A stretch of DNA of 64,000 bases, taken from the NCBI GenBank assembly GCA_018380885.1, contig JAGZSY010000011.1, positions 1-64,000 on the forward strand, read 5' to 3'. Under the pieces are notes generated by a model that worked only from the letters and a program-made list of their open reading frames with translations, made no database searches and had not been told where the DNA came from. Made by a program: the position numbers and the translations under genes. Numbering within the stretch: position 1 is the stretch's first letter; each line of letters opens with the position of its first letter. This DNA comes from Enterocloster asparagiformis. Lineage in GTDB: Bacteria > Bacillota > Clostridia > Lachnospirales > Lachnospiraceae. Shown here piece by piece: positions 16,166 to 25,064 of the stretch.

Positions 16166-17667
16166 GATTCACTCTCTCCTATCATTCCAAGACTGAGCAG
16201 CTTGCTCTCGGTAGCCTCTTCTCTGGAAACCTCCCCCGCCACCTTTAAGGATTTCATGACAATAATGCGGTCGGAAAGCCCGATCACCTCCGGCAGCTCC
16301 GAGGAGACGAGGATGACGCCCAGCCCCTGCTTTGCAAACTGGCAGATCATGTTGTAGAACTCGGACTTGGCGCCCACGTCGATGCCCTTGGTGGGTTCGT
16401 CCAGGATCAGCACCTTGGGCTTGGTGGTCAGCCAGCGGGCCACGATGCATTTCTGCTGGTTACCGCCCGAGAGCTCCACGATCTTCTTGTCCGGGGACGG
16501 CGTCTTGATGCGGAAATCCGCGATGCCCTGTCTGGCAATCTCGTCCTCCTTTTTGGTGTCCACCACGCCGAACCGGTTGGAGTTGGCGTCCAGCATGGAG
16601 ATATTGATGTTGTCCCTGACGCTTAAATTCGCCAGAATCCCCTGCATTTTCCGGTCCTCAGGCACCAGCACGATGCCGTTGTCCATGGCCTCCTTGGGCG
16701 AGTGGTTCACAATCCTTTTGCCCTCCAGCCACACCTCGCCGGTTTTCATCTTGTCCGCCCCGATGATCGCCCGCATGACCTCTGTCCGCCCGGCTCCCAC
16801 CAGGCCTGAAAAGCCCAGCACCTCGCCTCTTCTCAGAGTAAAGGACGTGGATTTCACGTAATCCGACGACACGTCCTTCACCTCCAGCAGCACCTCGCCG
16901 ATCTCCTTATCCCGGTCCAGCTTTTTGTAAATATCTCCCAAGTCTCGGCCCACCATCATTTTGATCATCTGGCTCTCCGGCACCTGTCCGGTAACCACCG
17001 TGTCCACGTAGCGTCCGTCCTTGAAAATGGCCACCTTGTCCGTGATCTGCTGGATCTCGTTCATGCGGTGGGATACGTAGATGATGATCTTGCCCTCCTG
17101 CTTCAGCTTGGCGATGATGTTGAACAGGCTCTCGATCTCGGAATCGCTGAGGCTGGCCGTGGGCTCGTCGAAACAGATCACCTTCAGGTTTTCACGGCTG
17201 TAGGCCTTCATGATCTCCACCATCTGCTGGTAGGCGATGCTCAAATCCTTCACCTTGGCGTCCGGCTCAATGGGCAGCCCGAAGTCCCGGATAATCTGCC
17301 GTGCCATCTCGTTGGCCTTGCGGGTGTTGATCACGCCGAAGCGGTTCACCGGCATCCGCCCCAGGTAAATGTTCTCGGCCACCGTCAGCTCCATGAGAAT
17401 CTGCCGTTCCTGGTAGATCACGCTGATGCCCTCCTCAATGGCCTCGTGGGGCGTTTTAAAATGCTTTTTCACCCCATTGATCAGATATTCCCCCTCGTCC
17501 GGCTGGTAATCCCCGTTGAGAACCTTGAGCAGTGTGGATTTTCCGGCTCCGTTCTCCCCGAGAAACGCCAGCACCTCGCCGCTGAACGCCTTAAAGCAGA
17601 TGTTGTCCAGCGCTTTGACGCCCGGAAAATATTTTGATATGTTTTTAAATTCCAATATATCTCCCAT
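16162..17667 (-). CDS. Sugar ABC transporter ATP-binding protein (AraG/RbsA type)
   Basis: The 501-residue product contains two ABC domains. The first has Walker A GENGAGKST (residues 37-45), a degenerate signature LSIAYQQM and Walker B VICFDEPTAS. The second has the unusual Walker A GLVGAGRT typical of this family, the signature LSGGNQQK and Walker B VLILDEPTKGID. The ATG at 17667 with GGGAG upstream is preferred to a longer frame running into the regulator gene. It powers the importer for the operon's sugar. Confidence 0.93.
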   Translation of the reverse strand: MGDILEFKNISKYFPGVKALDNICFKAFSGEVLAFLGENGAGKSTLLKVLNGDYQPDEGEYLINGVKKHFKTPHEAIEEGISVIYQERQILMELTVAENIYLGRMPVNRFGVINTRKANEMARQIIRDFGLPIEPDAKVKDLSIAYQQMVEIMKAYSRENLKVICFDEPTASLSDSEIESLFNIIAKLKQEGKIIIYVSHRMNEIQQITDKVAIFKDGRYVDTVVTGQVPESQMIKMMVGRDLGDIYKKLDRDKEIGEVLLEVKDVSSDYVKSTSFTLRRGEVLGFSGLVGAGRTEVMRAIIGADKMKTGEVWLEGKRIVNHSPKEAMDNGIVLVPEDRKMQGILANLSVRDNINISMLDANSNRFGVVDTKKEDEIARQGIADFRIKTPSPDKKIVELSGGNQQKCIVARWLTTKPKVLILDEPTKGIDVGAKSEFYNMICQFAKQGLGVILVSSELPEVIGLSDRIIVMKSLKVAGEVSREEATESKLLSLGMIGESES

Positions 17668-17690
17668 GGATACTCTCCCTTCCTTGCTTC

Positions 17691-18557
17691 TCACTCGCTC
17701 ACTGCCTCCATCTCGCCCTCGCGCCACCTTCTCCTGTATTCCACCGGCGTCATGCCCACCCGCTGCTTGAAGATACGGCAGAAATACTGGGAGCTGTTAA
17801 ACCCGGCCATCAGCGCCACGTCGGTGATGGAGTGGGCCGGTTCACACAGCAGCTCCTTGGCTTTCCCGATGCGCAGTATGGTGATGTACTCGTTGCAGTT
17901 CATGCCCATCTGCTGCAGGAAATACTTGCGCACGTAGCGGGAGCTCACGCCGAACCGCTCGGACAGGGCCTCGATGTTCAGCTCGCCCTCCAGGTTTTCG
18001 TTGATGTAGCGGACCAGCCGCCCCACCTTGTCGCTGCCGGCCGCCGGCTCCTCCTTCTGCTCGTCGATATAGTAGGAAAGCCCGGCGTAGAGCTGCGCCA
18101 TGGCGAAATCCATCTGCGCCTTGGCGTAGCTGTCCTCCCGCCGCAGGCGGTTTAGGCAGCAGATGTTCTCCAGCAGGCGGTTCACCGGCTCGCAGCCGCC
18201 GATCCGGTAGTAGGGCGTCCGGTTCTCCAGAAATGAGATCCCCTTGCAGGCTCCCGGCTGGGAAAACACCGCCATCTCCACCTGCGTGATCTTGCAGGTT
18301 CTCTGGGAATCCACAATAAAACAGTGGGGCGCGTAGGGGTTGACGATGATGCAGATACCCTGCTTAAAGGGCACGTAATCCTCGCCGATGCCCATGATCC
18401 CCCGCCCCGCGTTCACGTAAATGATCTCGTAGGCCGCGTGGCTGTGAGTTTCAAACCGGTAGCTGGACGGAAAGCGGAAGATGCCGGCATTCTGCATCAC
18501 CACAGTATGTCCGCCCGCCGCCATGAGCTTTAAAATGGAATCCTCCAATTTATTCAT
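17691..18557 (-). CDS. AraC-family regulator within the sugar operon
   Basis: The 288-residue protein has an N-terminal cupin sugar-sensing domain (FETHSHAAYEIIYVNAGRGIMGI, then GICIIVNPYAPHCF) and a C-terminal double helix-turn-helix (LNIEALSERFGVSSRYVRKYF and HSITDVALMAGFNSSQYFCRIF). It lies in line with the operon, 11 bases after the aldolase gene and 23 bases before the ATPase gene, so it is made together with the pathway it probably controls. Another AraC gene lies 4 kb away on the opposite strand; the two are not close copies. Confidence 0.9.
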   Translation of the reverse strand: MNKLEDSILKLMAAGGHTVVMQNAGIFRFPSSYRFETHSHAAYEIIYVNAGRGIMGIGEDYVPFKQGICIIVNPYAPHCFIVDSQRTCKITQVEMAVFSQPGACKGISFLENRTPYYRIGGCEPVNRLLENICCLNRLRREDSYAKAQMDFAMAQLYAGLSYYIDEQKEEPAAGSDKVGRLVRYINENLEGELNIEALSERFGVSSRYVRKYFLQQMGMNCNEYITILRIGKAKELLCEPAHSITDVALMAGFNSSQYFCRIFKQRVGMTPVEYRRRWREGEMEAVSE

Positions 18558-18568
18558 GCCATCATCCT

Positions 18569-19258
18569 TTACATTATTCCGTGTCGTTCAAAGGACTCCT
18601 TGGCCCCCATCCCTCCCCGGATGGCCTCGGCCACCATCTTCTCCCCGGTGGCCTTCTCATACGCCCGCTCGATCACTTCCCGCTCGATTTCCCTGGGGAT
18701 GATCACCACTCCGTCCAGGTCCCCGAACACAATGTCGCCGGGATTCACCCGCACGCCCTCGATCTCAATGGGAACTCTGAAATCAATGACCTTACCCCTG
18801 GGGCCCTGGTCCTGGGCGTAGCGCCCGTAGGAGAAGCACGGGAAATCCAGGTCCACGATGCCCTTGGTATCCCGGTGGTAGCCGTTTACCACCGCGCCTG
18901 CGGCCTTCAGAATCTGCATCCTGGTGCACATCAGCTCGCCCACCAGGGCGTAGGTGGGGGAGGAACCGGTGCAGATATAGATCTCGTCCTCCTTTAAATC
19001 GTCCAGCGCCTCCAGCATCAGGCCGAAATTCTGTTTCATGATGGGGTTGCGCCCGTCGGACAGTTCCTCGAAGGCGTCCGCCTCCAGCACCGTCATGGCC
19101 CTGCCCGCCGCCACCATGTGCTCCCGGATGGGCTGGACACGGGCCGGCAGAAACTGATGGTAGCGGTGCATTTTGTCTAAAATGTCGCCGATCACGGCGG
19201 AGTACAGCTGTGTGCGCATCATGGCGAACAGCTCTTTGTCGTTATTCCAGGTAAACAT
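18569..19258 (-). CDS. RraA/HMG-aldolase family protein, probable 2-keto-3-deoxy-acid aldolase
   Basis: A 229-residue protein beginning MFTWNNDKELF, with AGGAG before the ATG; the longer open frame upstream overlaps the dehydratase gene and is rejected. The RraA fold is recognisable from GDILDKMHRYHQFLPARVQPIRE, the GAVVNGYHRDTKG strand (conserved Arg-Asp of the active site) and VNPGDIVFGDLDGVVIIPRE with the metal-binding region. Family members cleave 4-hydroxy-4-methyl-2-oxoglutarate or related 2-keto acids to pyruvate. In this operon the natural role is retro-aldol cleavage of a 2-keto-3-deoxy sugar acid to pyruvate and a hydroxyaldehyde. That assignment rests on context. Confidence 0.85.
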   Translation of the reverse strand: MFTWNNDKELFAMMRTQLYSAVIGDILDKMHRYHQFLPARVQPIREHMVAAGRAMTVLEADAFEELSDGRNPIMKQNFGLMLEALDDLKEDEIYICTGSSPTYALVGELMCTRMQILKAAGAVVNGYHRDTKGIVDLDFPCFSYGRYAQDQGPRGKVIDFRVPIEIEGVRVNPGDIVFGDLDGVVIIPREIEREVIERAYEKATGEKMVAEAIRGGMGAKESFERHGIM

Positions 19259-19266
19259 GAAAACTC

Positions 19267-20937
19267 CTATTCTACAACAGCGCCCTGCGCCGCTGATTTG
19301 CTGATTCTTCGGTAGGTGTTCAGATATCCGGGCTGCACGTCCTTGTCCGGCCGCTCCCAGCGCTCCCGACGACGCCCAAGCTCCTTTTCGTCCACCAAAA
19401 GCTCCAGGCTTCCCGCCGGAACGTCGATGGCGATGGAATCGCCGTCCTCCACCAGGGCCAGCACGCCGCCCTCGTAGGCCTCCGGGGAAATGTGCCCCAC
19501 AAAGCACCCGCGGTTGGAACCGGAAAACCGTCCGTCCGTGACTACCGCGCAGCTGGCGGACAATCCCATGCCCTCCAGGCACTTCATGGGCCGGTACATC
19601 TCCGGCATACCGGGCCCCCCTTTGGGCCCCTCGTAGCGCAGCACCACCATGGTCCCCGGCCCGATGGCTCCGGCCAGAATCGCCGCGCAGGCTTCCTGCT
19701 CGCTGCCGAACACCCGGGCCGTGCCCGTAAACCGCATAAGCTGCTCCGGGATGGCCGCGGGCTTTACCACCGCGCCCATAGGAGCCATATTGCCGGTCAG
19801 GACCGCCACGCCGCCCGTGGGGTGAAACGGCGCTTCCGCGGCGCGGATCACCTCGCGCCTGGACGAATGCGGCACGCCGGAAAGATTTTCCGCCACCGTG
19901 CGGCCGTTACAGCAGAGACAGCCGGTGTGAAGCTGGGGTTCCAGCTCCTTCATCACCGCGGGCACTCCGCCCGCCTCGTAGAAATCCGCCATGTCGTAGG
20001 GGGAAGCCGGGTAAACCGAGGCCACCTGTGGAACCGCCCTGCTCATTTCCCCGAATTTTGTGAGGGGCAGCTCCCCCAGTCCCGCTTCCCTGTAAATAGC
20101 CTGCAGATGCATGATTCCGTTGGTGGAACCGCCCATGCCCATGAGCACGGTCATGGCGTTCTCGACGGACTGTCTGGTGATAATCCTTCTGGCCGTGATC
20201 CCGCCCCGGATCAGCCCCATCACCGCCTCGCCGGCCTCGTAAGCCGCCTGCAGCCGTTTGGACAGCACGGCCGGGATCGCCGCCGTGCCAGGCAGGCTCA
20301 TACCCATGGCCTCGGCCAGGCAGCCCATGGTGTTGGCTGTGCCCAGCATGGCGCAGGACCCCACGCACGGCTCCGCCAGGTTCTCGATCTCCTTAAATTC
20401 CGTCTCTGTGATCTCCCCTCTGGCCTTCCAGCCCACCGCCTCCGTCACAATGTTGCCGTCGTAATGCTTTCCCCTGTAAACGGCCGGCAGCATGGGGCCT
20501 CCGTTTACGAATATGGCCGGAATGTCCAGCCTGGCCGCAGCCATCAAAAGTCCCGGCACGATCTTGTCGCAGGAGCCCAGGAGCACCATGCCGTCGAACC
20601 GGTGGGCCCGCACCATGCACTCCACGGAGGCGGTGATCAAGTCCCGCGAGGGGAGAATATAGCGCATCCCCTCGTGTCCCTCCGCGATGCCGTCGCAGGG
20701 GGCGATGGTCCCGAAGGTCATGGCCGTTCCGCCGGCCGCCTGTATGCCCCGCTCCGCCTGGGCGCAGAGCTCGTTTAAATTAAAATGGCCCGGCGTTGCG
20801 TTTGTGTAGGTATTCACAATCGCCACCAGCGGTTTTTTCAGGGCGTTTTCCGTAAATCCCATGGACTTGTACAGCGCGCGCTTTAGCGCCCCGGAATCCC
20901 CCTGAAGCAGGCTGTTGTAGTATTTATTATCTGCCAT
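19267..20937 (-). CDS. IlvD/Edd family sugar-acid dehydratase
   Basis: The 556-residue enzyme is full length for the IlvD/Edd family, with cysteine motifs for the Fe-S cluster (LGSCDKIVPG, EPCVGSCAMLGTANTMG) and the C-terminal GRFSGSNRGCFVGHISPEA motif. Cluster-bearing family members dehydrate dihydroxy acids (IlvD), 6-phosphogluconate (Edd) or free aldonates such as arabonate, xylonate and fuconate. Because it sits between a sugar dehydrogenase/lactonase pair and an aldolase, an aldonate is the likely substrate, giving a 2-keto-3-deoxy aldonate. The ATG at 20937 is chosen; an upstream TTG lies inside the preceding gene. The real leucine/valine IlvD is expected elsewhere. Confidence 0.88.
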   Translation of the reverse strand: MADNKYYNSLLQGDSGALKRALYKSMGFTENALKKPLVAIVNTYTNATPGHFNLNELCAQAERGIQAAGGTAMTFGTIAPCDGIAEGHEGMRYILPSRDLITASVECMVRAHRFDGMVLLGSCDKIVPGLLMAAARLDIPAIFVNGGPMLPAVYRGKHYDGNIVTEAVGWKARGEITETEFKEIENLAEPCVGSCAMLGTANTMGCLAEAMGMSLPGTAAIPAVLSKRLQAAYEAGEAVMGLIRGGITARRIITRQSVENAMTVLMGMGGSTNGIMHLQAIYREAGLGELPLTKFGEMSRAVPQVASVYPASPYDMADFYEAGGVPAVMKELEPQLHTGCLCCNGRTVAENLSGVPHSSRREVIRAAEAPFHPTGGVAVLTGNMAPMGAVVKPAAIPEQLMRFTGTARVFGSEQEACAAILAGAIGPGTMVVLRYEGPKGGPGMPEMYRPMKCLEGMGLSASCAVVTDGRFSGSNRGCFVGHISPEAYEGGVLALVEDGDSIAIDVPAGSLELLVDEKELGRRRERWERPDKDVQPGYLNTYRRISKSAAQGAVVE

Positions 20938-20953
20938 TGTCCCGCGCCGCCTC

Positions 20954-21712
20954 TCACACAAAATCGTTGGCCGCCACCACGGGCAGGGTGGCCCCGCCGT
21001 CGATGGTCAGCATTGTTCCCGTTATGTAGTCCGCCGCGTCCGAAGCCAGGTAGATCACCGCCTGGGCGATCTCCTCCGTGGTGGCAAAGCGCTTCATGGG
21101 AAGCCGCTTCGCGGCCTCCAGCCGGATATCTCCCGGCTCCCAGCCAACGTCCGTGTATCCGGGCGCCACCGCCACCATGCGTATTCCCCTCAGGGAGAGC
21201 TCCATTGCCGCGTTTTTGGTGAATTTCGCCACCGCCGCCTTGGTGGGGCCGTAGATCGTGGCCCTGGGCCAGCAGCCATCCACCTGGTTGGAGGCGATGT
21301 TGATGATCACGCCCCTGATCCCGCGTTCGATCATGCGTTTGGCCGCGATCTGGCTGGAAAAATACACGCCCTTCCAGTCCACCGCCGTCATGTGGTCGAA
21401 CATCTCCTCCGTGGCGTCCAGAAAATACACCTCGCTGCTGATGCCCGCATTGTTCACCAGCACGTCCACCGCGCCGAACCGCTCAAACACCTGATCGTAC
21501 ATGGCGCGGATGTCCGCCGTCACCGCCATGTCGGCGTACACCGCAAAGGCGGAGACGCCGTTCTCCCTTGCGATCCTGCAGACCTCCTCGGCCGCCTTCC
21601 CGTCGCTGCGGTAATTGACCGCGATATCGTAACCGGCCTTTGCCATGGAGATGGCGATCTGACGCCCGATCCCCTTGGCGGCCCCGGTAATCAAAGCCTT
21701 TTTATTTCCCAT
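20954..21712 (-). CDS. Short-chain dehydrogenase, probable aldose 1-dehydrogenase
   Basis: An approximately 252-residue classical SDR: NAD(P) motif TGAAKGIG near the N-terminus, NNAG, catalytic Ser in INIASNQ, and YGPTKAAV carrying the Tyr-xxx-Lys pair, ending with the usual ITGTMLTIDGGA. Two ATGs are possible (21718 and 21712); the second has proper spacing from GGAGG. It overlaps the end of the lactonase gene by 11 bases. In this operon it most likely oxidises the sugar at C1 to the lactone, but FabG-like or alditol dehydrogenase activity cannot be excluded from sequence alone. Confidence 0.87.
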   Translation of the reverse strand: MGNKKALITGAAKGIGRQIAISMAKAGYDIAVNYRSDGKAAEEVCRIARENGVSAFAVYADMAVTADIRAMYDQVFERFGAVDVLVNNAGISSEVYFLDATEEMFDHMTAVDWKGVYFSSQIAAKRMIERGIRGVIINIASNQVDGCWPRATIYGPTKAAVAKFTKNAAMELSLRGIRMVAVAPGYTDVGWEPGDIRLEAAKRLPMKRFATTEEIAQAVIYLASDAADYITGTMLTIDGGATLPVVAANDFV

Positions 21713-22580
21713 CTTCATTCCCTCCGTATGCGTAAGGCGCAAGGCCCGCCGTCGAAAGTCTGACGCAGTAGAGCGCGCCGCCGTTTCCGGACCGGTCTTT
21801 GGCCGTTGTGATGTATAAGGTTTTCAGATCCCTGTCCCCAAAGGCAACACAGGAGACATTTTGCGCCGGAACCGGAATCTGTTCCAGCAGGGTTCCCGTT
21901 TTGGGATCGTAGCAGGCGGCCTTTCCGGCGCCCCACATGGCGATCCAGAGATTACCCTGGCTGTCCATACACATCCCGTCCGGGTCTCCCTCCCCCTCCG
22001 GGATGGAAAACGCCGTTTGCCTGGCGGACATCCTGTCCGGCCCGTCAAGCTCGTACACATCCACCCTGCGCAGCCGCGTATCAATGTGGTAGAACCTGCT
22101 CCGGTCCCGGCTCCATGCCAGGCCGTTGGGAATGGTAAAACCGCCGTATTCCGCCTGAACGCAGCCCCCGCCGATGCAATAGAGGCTTCCGCCTCCGCGG
22201 GCCTTCGGATGGCTCTGGTCGCCCGCCATGGTTCCCAGCCACAATCTGCCCCAGGGATCGCATTTCCCGTCGTTAAAACGCAGGTAGCCCGGAAATGACA
22301 GCTCTGCCAGCGTCCGGCCGCCGGTGAGATTCTTCTCATACCGGACGACAGCGCGCCCGGCCGCCGCGCCTATGCCGTGATCCGCGGTGGGAAACACGCA
22401 GCCCACAGGCCCTTGGGTCTCGCAGGAAATCAGCTCGCCCTCTCTCCCGCGCCAGCAATAAATCCGGCAGCCTGTGATATCCACAAAATAAAGGCTCTCC
22501 GTCTCCGCGTCCCACATGCAGCCCTCGCCCAGCTCAAAGGTCTGGGCTAAAACTCGCCCGACTCGTTCCAAGTCATACAC
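21702..22580 (-). CDS. SMP-30/gluconolactonase family sugar lactonase
   Basis: A protein of about 290 residues with the SMP-30 beta-propeller signatures: LGEGCMWDAETESLYFVDI at the N-terminus (metal-binding Glu), RFNDGKCDPWGRLWLGTM, FTIPNGLAWSRD and EGDPDGMCMDSQGNLWIAMWG. These carry the Glu, Asn, Asn and Asp ligands of the family. The enzyme opens an aldonolactone to the aldonate. The first codon is uncertain: the frame can begin with GTG at 22580, but AGAGG is better spaced for a TTG at 22571. It is the first gene of the minus-strand sugar operon, divergent from the epimerase. Confidence 0.88.
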   Translation of the reverse strand: MYDLERVGRVLAQTFELGEGCMWDAETESLYFVDITGCRIYCWRGREGELISCETQGPVGCVFPTADHGIGAAAGRAVVRYEKNLTGGRTLAELSFPGYLRFNDGKCDPWGRLWLGTMAGDQSHPKARGGGSLYCIGGGCVQAEYGGFTIPNGLAWSRDRSRFYHIDTRLRRVDVYELDGPDRMSARQTAFSIPEGEGDPDGMCMDSQGNLWIAMWGAGKAACYDPKTGTLLEQIPVPAQNVSCVAFGDRDLKTLYITTAKDRSGNGGALYCVRLSTAGLAPYAYGGNEDGK

Positions 22581-22798
22581 CTCTTTTCTCGTTACTGACT
22601 CCAGTGTACGATACCCGCGCCCCTTTGTCTGCTAATAAGTGGAATCGAAGCAGCATTTTTTGCATTATTCGGAACTCAATTATTTTTTTCTGTATGGGTT
22701 CCTGTGTCATTTTCTTTATTATATCCGGAAATTTGTCGGGAATCATTAGGGTAAATTGCCGTTGTATTTGTAAATTTTGCTCAATCGTTTTTTGTTTC

Positions 22799-22828
22799 TT
22801 GATCTTTTTTGCAACGTTTCGCTATAAT
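22799..22828 (+). promoter_or_regulatory. Sigma-A promoter of the aldose epimerase gene
   Basis: TTGATC (22799-22804) and TATAAT (22823-22828) with an 18-base spacer. It lies in the 292-base intergenic region shared with the divergent sugar operon; no convincing promoter was found on the opposite strand. Confidence 0.65.
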
Positions 22829-22872
22829 ACAAAATAGGAAATTGTGCGAAATGCGGGAAGGAGCGATGTGAA

Positions 22873-23940
22873 ATGGAGGTCAAGACGCGAAGAATCGGGC
22901 AGATTGACGGGCAGGAGGTGATGGAGGCGCGCCTTTTGGCGGACAGCGGCATGGAGATCCGGCTGCTTTCATACGGGGCGGCGGTCCGGCAAATCCGCCT
23001 GCCGGGACGAAACGGCAAATCCGTAAATATTGTCCTGGGCTTTGAAAACTGGGAGGACTATATCGGGAATCCCCTGTTTGCCGGGGCTGTCCTCTGCCCC
23101 TGCGCGGGCCGTATTTCCGGGCCTTCGCTGAACGTGGACGGCCGTTTGTTCCCCCTCAGCGACAACGATGGCGGCAACAACCTGCACGGCGGTTTTCACT
23201 GCGCCTCCTATCGCGTCTGGCAGCTGGATTCCACCGCGTCCGGCGGGGACTTTTGCTCCGCCTCATTTTCAGTGCGCCTGGCGGACGGCGAAGATGGCTT
23301 TCCCGGAAACCGCATTGTGAAAATTTGTTATACATTGCGGAACCAGTCCGAGTTGGAGCTCTCCTTCTGGGGGGCCACGGACCGGACCACCTATTTCAAC
23401 CTCTCAGGACACAGCTATTTCAATCTGTCCGGGGACTTTGACCGCTCCGGCCTGGAGCAGGTACTCTGCGCTTTCGCGGACTGCTTCGTGGCAAACGACA
23501 GCCGCCACATCCCCGCAGAGGTGCGCTCCTGCGGCGGCACGCCCTTTGACTTCACCCGTCCTGTCTCCCTGACGGAACAACTGCGGGCCTGGCCCCGCGA
23601 CCCGCAGCTGGCAAACGCCCTGGGCTACAACAACGCCCTGATCCTGTCCGCCGGACCGGACCCTGTTTCCGGCCTGCGGGAAGCGCTGACCTTAAGAGAT
23701 GCCGTCTCCGGCCGCAGCCTGACTCTGCACACCGACGCTCCCTGTGTGGTGCTGTACTCCGGCGGATACATCGGCAAGGGCCTCCGCCTGACGGGAGGCG
23801 GCCTCTCGTCGCCTTCCTGCGCCGTGGCTCTGGAGGCCCAGGATGTCCCGGATGCGCCCCATTTTGCCCCGGATACCTGCGCCCTTACCAGGCCGGGGCA
23901 GCCTTACAGGAGAAGGATCGTGTACCGGTTTGGCTGGTGA
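22873..23940 (+). CDS. Aldose 1-epimerase (mutarotase), GalM-like
   Basis: A 355-residue enzyme with the mutarotase motifs: GRISGPSLNVDG, NNLHGGFH, NLSGHSYFNLSG (catalytic His) and ALEAQDVPDAPHF (catalytic Glu). It interconverts alpha and beta anomers of a sugar, supplying the anomer needed by the dehydrogenase or transporter. AAGGAG lies 9 bases ahead of the ATG. It is divergent from the oxidative sugar operon, which suggests joint regulation by the AraC protein encoded there. Confidence 0.92.
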   Translation: MEVKTRRIGQIDGQEVMEARLLADSGMEIRLLSYGAAVRQIRLPGRNGKSVNIVLGFENWEDYIGNPLFAGAVLCPCAGRISGPSLNVDGRLFPLSDNDGGNNLHGGFHCASYRVWQLDSTASGGDFCSASFSVRLADGEDGFPGNRIVKICYTLRNQSELELSFWGATDRTTYFNLSGHSYFNLSGDFDRSGLEQVLCAFADCFVANDSRHIPAEVRSCGGTPFDFTRPVSLTEQLRAWPRDPQLANALGYNNALILSAGPDPVSGLREALTLRDAVSGRSLTLHTDAPCVVLYSGGYIGKGLRLTGGGLSSPSCAVALEAQDVPDAPHFAPDTCALTRPGQPYRRRIVYRFGW

Positions 23941-24272
23941 CGTTTTCACCCGTTCCGCCCCGGCCGGCTGAAAGGAGCGTTTTTCAGAGGCTGTCCCTGC
24001 GAAGGGCCTCTTTCGCAGCTCCAAGTTCCGGTTGCCGCTGCCCACGCCTTCTGCTATAATGAACTTACTTATTTTCCCACTCAAAATAAGCCGTCCCCGC
24101 CGGAACCGCCGCTATCAAAGCCTGATATTCCGGACGAATTTTCCCGCAGGAAAAAAACGGCCGCCGCCTGACCGGGCGCGCCGGGGACATTGGCCATTAC
24201 CTGGCAGGAGCTCCGTAAAACAGCCTCCTGCCATGCTCACAGAACGAATATGTAAAAAAGGAGGCTGCAATT
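23941..24272 (+). promoter_or_regulatory. Intergenic region with promoter and leader hairpin
   Basis: This 332-base gap has a weak hairpin (AGAGGC/GCCTCT, 23986-24011) that may terminate the epimerase transcript. A promoter follows with TTGCCG (24032-24037), 17 bases, and TATAAT (24055-24060). A GGCAGGAG/CTCCTGCC hairpin lies at 24209-24238 in what would be the long 5' leader of the DUF4253 gene. No coding frame with a ribosome binding site is seen in it. Confidence 0.5.
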
Positions 24273-25061
24273 ATGAAACAGACCGATACAACCACAAAAC
24301 TGGCCCAGGCTCTGATGCGTTACCTGGATTGTCCCTGCCGGTACTTCGAGCCCATGGCGGACGACGATCCCATCATGGACGCGTATCGGCTCGCCAGGGA
24401 CCGCGGCGCCAGGGAGGGCTTTCTCCCAGTCCTGGTCGCGGTGGACGAAACCCTCTGGGAATGCCTGATCATGAATTCCGACGAGAACTATGACGGCGAT
24501 TGTTACGCGTTCGACGCCGGCGCGGTGGCTGAATACCGCAAGCGGATGCTGCAGGCTCCCCCGAAGAGCGGCCGCATGGTTCTGGACCACCTGACGGAGG
24601 AGCGGCGGCAGGAGGCCCTGGACGACGACATGGACTGGGACGGGGAGATTCTGGGAGAGATGGCCGGAGGCGAGGCTCAGAACCGCTTCTGCGGCTACTG
24701 GGATTACCGTACAAAGGAGACCCTTCCCCTGATTCTGGCGGAAATCCCGGCGGCCAGCCCTGGAGAAATCTTCGCCAGACTCCCCTTCGGCGGCTGGAAC
24801 GAGTGCCCGGACACCCTGGAGCTGATGGCGGTGGCCAGGCACTGGTTTGAGCGCTTCGGCGCCGTCCCCGCTGTCATGACCCACGACGTGCTGGAATTTA
24901 TTCTGCCCGCCCCGATAGACCGTGAATCGGCCATGGAATTGGCGCTGCAGCAGTACGCCTGGTGCCCGGACGTGGTGGACCAGGGTGCGGAGGACTGCAC
25001 GGTGGGAACGCTGGCCGACACCCTGGCGAAGTCCACCGTCTGGTATTTCTGGTGGGATTAG
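24273..25061 (+). CDS. DUF4253 domain protein
   Basis: A 262-residue soluble protein with AAGGAGG before the ATG. The C-terminal 110 residues match DUF4253: FGGWNECPDTLELMAVARHW, ERFGAVPAVMTHDVLEFILP, ALQQYAWCPDVVDQG and the terminal STVWYFWWD. The N-terminal half is acidic. The function of DUF4253 is not known; many members sit near polymorphic-toxin or immunity genes, which is a weak hint. It is followed after three bases by a DUF6896-like gene, so the two form an operon. Confidence 0.8.
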   Translation: MKQTDTTTKLAQALMRYLDCPCRYFEPMADDDPIMDAYRLARDRGAREGFLPVLVAVDETLWECLIMNSDENYDGDCYAFDAGAVAEYRKRMLQAPPKSGRMVLDHLTEERRQEALDDDMDWDGEILGEMAGGEAQNRFCGYWDYRTKETLPLILAEIPAASPGEIFARLPFGGWNECPDTLELMAVARHWFERFGAVPAVMTHDVLEFILPAPIDRESAMELALQQYAWCPDVVDQGAEDCTVGTLADTLAKSTVWYFWWD

Positions 25062-25064
25062 CCT

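Noticed and set aside
19492..20778. 428-codon plus-strand open frame
   Set aside because: Shadow of the IlvD/Edd dehydratase gene; the composition is low-complexity Arg/His/Gly typical of antisense frames.
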